A stretch of 23,905 nucleotides of DNA from Idiomarina sp. UBA6142 (lineage in GTDB: Bacteria > Pseudomonadota > Gammaproteobacteria > Enterobacterales > Alteromonadaceae): the NCBI GenBank assembly GCA_002423905.1, contig DIVC01000033.1, positions 11,315 to 35,219 of the forward strand, written 5' to 3'. Both the position numbers and the translations under genes were made by a program. Below, piece after piece: positions 21,524 through 23,905 of the stretch (positions within the stretch are counted from its first letter, which is position 1; each line of letters starts with the position of its first letter). The notes below the pieces were generated by a model, which was given only the letters and a program-made list of their open reading frames with translations, searched no databases and had not been told where the DNA came from.

Positions 21524-21859
21524 GTGAGTGACTTATTTGAACAACTAAAAAATCTTGGCTTTAACAAGCTCCCAGATAGCCAGCCGACTGACGTCCCGGC
21601 GGATACCAAGCCAGACACCTCGGTGCCAGTAAAAATTCAGCGACAAACCAAAGGTCGAGCGGGTAAAGGGGTCACCGTGATCATGCAGCTACCGGATAAT
21701 CAGCAATTGCTGGAAAGCTATGCCAAGCAATTACGCAAGCAATTAAGTGTTGGCGGAGCGGTGAAAGATGGCACCATCGAACTACAAGGCGATCAGCGCC
21801 AAGCGGCAAAAAGCTGGTTAGAGCAGCAGGGCTTCACGGTGAAATTAGCCGGTGGCTAA
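21524..21859 (+). CDS. yciH: SUI1/eIF1-family translation factor YciH
   Basis: Small protein (111 residues; E. coli YciH 108) of the SUI1 fold related to eukaryotic initiation factor 1, thought to bind the ribosome; its bacterial role is not well settled. The first ~35 residues are a polar, Asp/Pro-rich tail; the SUI1 core follows (about 37-109) with the family patterns KGRAGKGVTVIMQLP, LRKQLSVGGAVKDGTIELQGDQ and a final WLEQQGF. The start is GTG at 21524 with GAGG five bases upstream. It ends 3 bases from the convergent phosphatase gene. Confidence 0.93.
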   Translation: MSDLFEQLKNLGFNKLPDSQPTDVPADTKPDTSVPVKIQRQTKGRAGKGVTVIMQLPDNQQLLESYAKQLRKQLSVGGAVKDGTIELQGDQRQAAKSWLEQQGFTVKLAGG

Positions 21860-21862
21860 ACA

Positions 21863-23485
21863 TTAAAGCTGATAGATAAAGTTAATTTGCCGACCGTTTT
21901 GCCGCCATTGTACGTGCTTAGCCAACTGTTGCAGCAACTCTAAACCCTTACCATGTGGGTGAGCCGTGGCCTTATTCAGCGTCTTTGTCGAAAAGCCATC
22001 ACCACTATCAGTGATGGTAAATTCCAGTTGTTGTTGTTGATCATCGTAACTTACTGCAATAGTGATTTCGCCCTGCTCTAACTGCACTAAGCGCTGGCTG
22101 CGCTGTAAATAATAATGAGCAAAACCATCGGGGGTGTCTTTCAGGCGTGAATCTAACTTCAACAGGCCATGCTCTAAGGCGTTGTTATACGCCTCAGCTA
22201 GCAACAAATAGATGGTGGTACGATGGGCACGTAAGCGCGGTAATTGGCTTACCGCATTCAGCACATAACTGATTGGATCAATACTTTGTAGTTGCTCAAC
22301 CCGTAAGTTGGTACTGAAACAAAAAGCCATGCCGCGCTCATCAGCGACGTTTTTAGTTTCATTGAGTTCGGTTGGCCGGCAACGCAACAGGGCCAGTGAC
22401 AAATCATCATGCAGCGGCTGTTCACCGCGAAACAACTCCAGTTCCGCCACCAAATCAGCAAACTCCGCATCGGAAGGATGCCGACTCAATAATTTCTCCA
22501 GCGCCTCAATACCGAGAAATTCAAGCTTGGAGCCGAGCAGTTCAATGACGCCATCGGTATAGGTGACCACAAAGCTCTCTAGCGGCACTCGCATAGTGGT
22601 CACGCGGCTATCAAAATCGTCATCATCGAGCACACCAAGTGCCATGTGTTGGGCCGGTAAACGATGGATTATATGACCTTGAGCATCACACACCAGGGCA
22701 GGAGGCATACCACCATTCCAAAAGGTGATACGTTCACCATTTGCCGACAACTCTAAGAGCAAACAAGCGCAGAACATATCGTCAGGCAGTAAACGATTTA
22801 ACCGAAAATTGAATTCGGTAACCATTTCGGCAATAGATACACCGCGATCGGCCATCGCGAAAAAAGCTTGTGACAGCGGTAATGCGCCGGTGGCAGGTGC
22901 TAAACCATGCCCAGTAAAATCAGCCATCAATAAATAGATATTGCCAAGTGGCCCAGGTGCGACCAAACACAAGTCGCCGTTAAACTTAGAAACTGGCGTT
23001 AAATAGGTTTGAATATTAGCGTAGTCGAGAAAATTGCGGCTCAAGGCATTACGGAAAATATGCTCCACCAACTGGTGCTCACGATCATTTCGGGTATCGT
23101 GCCACACCAACGCATCACGGACCCGAGCTAACTCAGACCGGCACCAATACCAGTGCTGCAACAAACGAATTCGGGTCGCTAATAGCCCCAGCGGTTGTGG
23201 CCATAACAACACATCGTCAATTTGAGCTAAACCTTCGGTGGGTAATGCCTCATCAGCAGTCACCAACAACACAAATGCTCGCGGCCTTTGCTCGGTTTGC
23301 TGGGATGCCTCATTAATCACCTGTAATAACGGCTGAAGGGCAGTTTGGTCAGTGGCAATCACCAACCATAATGGAATAACTCTTAATTCATCGGGGAGCT
23401 CGTTCAGTGCCTGAAGCACCTGTGTTGCCAGCGGTGAATCGTCGTGGATAACCTGTAACAACGCCTCTGCCGACGATTTGGGCAT
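21863..23485 (-). CDS. Partner-switching regulator: pseudo-receiver, PP2C/SpoIIE phosphatase, RsbW-like kinase
   Basis: Three-domain cytosolic regulator of 540 residues, expected to switch the adjacent STAS protein between phosphorylated and free forms. Residues 8-112 look like a response-regulator receiver, but by eye the phosphoacceptor Asp is missing (LVIAT where LxLLD is usual) and the conserved KP lysine is Trp (LLWPQP, W95). The SpoIIE-type phosphatase (about 165-370) keeps its metal acids: D171, D189 in DFTGHG, D311 in YTDG and D360/D361. The C-terminal HATPase (about 385-540) has an N box (E431, N435, EHG), DSGDG (493-497) and HGKGLELL (511-518), typical of anti-sigma serine kinases. 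The layout is that of HsbR (Pseudomonas) and CrsR (Shewanella). It starts 1 base after the STAS gene, so both are one operon. The sigma factor or other target is not visible. Confidence 0.88.
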   Translation of the reverse strand: MPKSSAEALLQVIHDDSPLATQVLQALNELPDELRVIPLWLVIATDQTALQPLLQVINEASQQTEQRPRAFVLLVTADEALPTEGLAQIDDVLLWPQPLGLLATRIRLLQHWYWCRSELARVRDALVWHDTRNDREHQLVEHIFRNALSRNFLDYANIQTYLTPVSKFNGDLCLVAPGPLGNIYLLMADFTGHGLAPATGALPLSQAFFAMADRGVSIAEMVTEFNFRLNRLLPDDMFCACLLLELSANGERITFWNGGMPPALVCDAQGHIIHRLPAQHMALGVLDDDDFDSRVTTMRVPLESFVVTYTDGVIELLGSKLEFLGIEALEKLLSRHPSDAEFADLVAELELFRGEQPLHDDLSLALLRCRPTELNETKNVADERGMAFCFSTNLRVEQLQSIDPISYVLNAVSQLPRLRAHRTTIYLLLAEAYNNALEHGLLKLDSRLKDTPDGFAHYYLQRSQRLVQLEQGEITIAVSYDDQQQQLEFTITDSGDGFSTKTLNKATAHPHGKGLELLQQLAKHVQWRQNGRQINFIYQL

Positions 23486-23486
23486 A

Positions 23487-23792
23487 CTACTCGATCACAA
23501 AGAGTTTATCGAAACGAGAAATGTCGAGAATACCGCGCACTTCAGGTCGGCAATTGATGATATGAATAGCCTTAACCGTTCTACCCAAAGACTTCCGCAT
23601 GTTCAATAACATACCCAGTGCAGAACTATCAATATACTCGGTCTCACGCAAATCGACGAACACAGTTGGCTGCTTATCACCTACATCACTGTAGGCTTGA
23701 CGAAATTCCTGTACCAAAGAAAAATCGAATTTTCCCTTAATGGCAATGATTAATTCCTTTCCCTCATTGGAAAACTGTCGGTGTAACGACAT
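23487..23792 (-). CDS. STAS-domain anti-sigma factor antagonist (HsbA/CrsA-like)
   Basis: Single STAS domain of 101 residues, the phosphorylatable partner of the downstream regulator. The conserved loop YIDSSALGML (53-62) holds the phosphoacceptor serine, S56 or S57, that the RsbW-like kinase would modify and the PP2C domain would restore. VFVDLRETEY and a C-terminal ISRFDKLFVIE complete the fold. In related systems the unphosphorylated form binds an anti-sigma factor or another target. An AGGTGG sequence lies just before the ATG. First gene of the two-gene operon in view; the specific target cannot be read from the sequence. Confidence 0.9.
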   Translation of the reverse strand: MSLHRQFSNEGKELIIAIKGKFDFSLVQEFRQAYSDVGDKQPTVFVDLRETEYIDSSALGMLLNMRKSLGRTVKAIHIINCRPEVRGILDISRFDKLFVIE

Positions 23793-23887
23793 AACCCACC
23801 TATGCTATTTTGATTACGGTGCCAGCTACTGATAGTGCCTTCAGTGCTGCCATTAAACAACAGTTTGTTTGCATTTTCTAATACTTT

Positions 23888-23905
23888 GAAACAAAAAAGC
23901 CGGAC
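23888..23905 (-). terminator. Right arm of a likely terminator cut by the window edge
   Basis: On the minus strand the first bases are GTCCGGC followed by TTTTTTG, the second arm and U tract of a typical intrinsic terminator for a minus-strand gene lying beyond the window. The first arm is outside, so this is a guess from the half seen. The remaining 23793-23887 holds the leader of the STAS gene; I see no strong promoter boxes in it. Confidence 0.45.

Noticed and set aside
21845..21859. TTAGCC-GGT-GGCTAA hairpin at the yciH stop
   Set aside because: 6-bp stem with a 3-base loop and no T run on the plus strand; on the minus strand only TTTC follows. Too weak to call as terminator.
23800..23835. 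Sigma-54-like TGGCAC on the minus strand upstream of the STAS gene
   Set aside because: The -24 element is present but no GC-containing -12 element lies at the right spacing.

Overview
The window is a compact stretch of a gammaproteobacterial chromosome with no recognisable phage, transposon, CRISPR array or intact RNA gene. Codon-level GC is close to 50%. The gene content (SMC rather than MukB, together with ZipA, CysB, RimO, RmuC and class I fumarase) and several gene orders suggest an Alteromonadales-type organism, possibly of the Idiomarina group. That assignment is inference from gene content, not from a search. Genes are packed tightly: three convergent pairs end within 3 bases of each other or share their stop codons, and no gap without a gene exceeds about 200 bases.

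Left part (1-5340): the 5' end of an M3-family peptidyl-dipeptidase lipoprotein (dcp-like), a YkgJ-type cysteine-cluster protein, dnaQ diverging from rnhA, a YafS-like methyltransferase diverging from gloB, then mltD. The order yafS-rnhA/dnaQ is the same as in E. coli, where a tRNA-Asp gene (aspV) follows dnaQ. Here, at that exact place, a strong tRNA-type promoter and only the first 19 bases of a tRNA-Asp gene survive, fused to ykgJ. This is the most unusual feature of the window.

Middle part (5344-11734, minus strand): an smc-zipA-ligA operon for chromosome organisation, cell division and DNA ligation. The SMC coiled coils are remarkably rich in glutamine. Divergent from it are an orphan exported solute-binding-like protein and rimO (ribosomal protein S12 methylthiotransferase).

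Right part (14191-23905): a fumarase-rmuC pair on the minus strand diverges from a pabB-nudL-sdaA operon (folate precursor, CoA-pyrophosphatase, serine deaminase; same order as in E. coli). sdaA converges on cysB, and the likely cysB terminator lies inside the 3' coding end of sdaA. yciH (SUI1 family) then converges on a two-gene partner-switching module: a STAS anti-sigma-factor antagonist and a protein joining a degenerate receiver, a PP2C/SpoIIE phosphatase and an RsbW-like kinase domain. It resembles the HsbR/HsbA and CrsR/CrsA systems.
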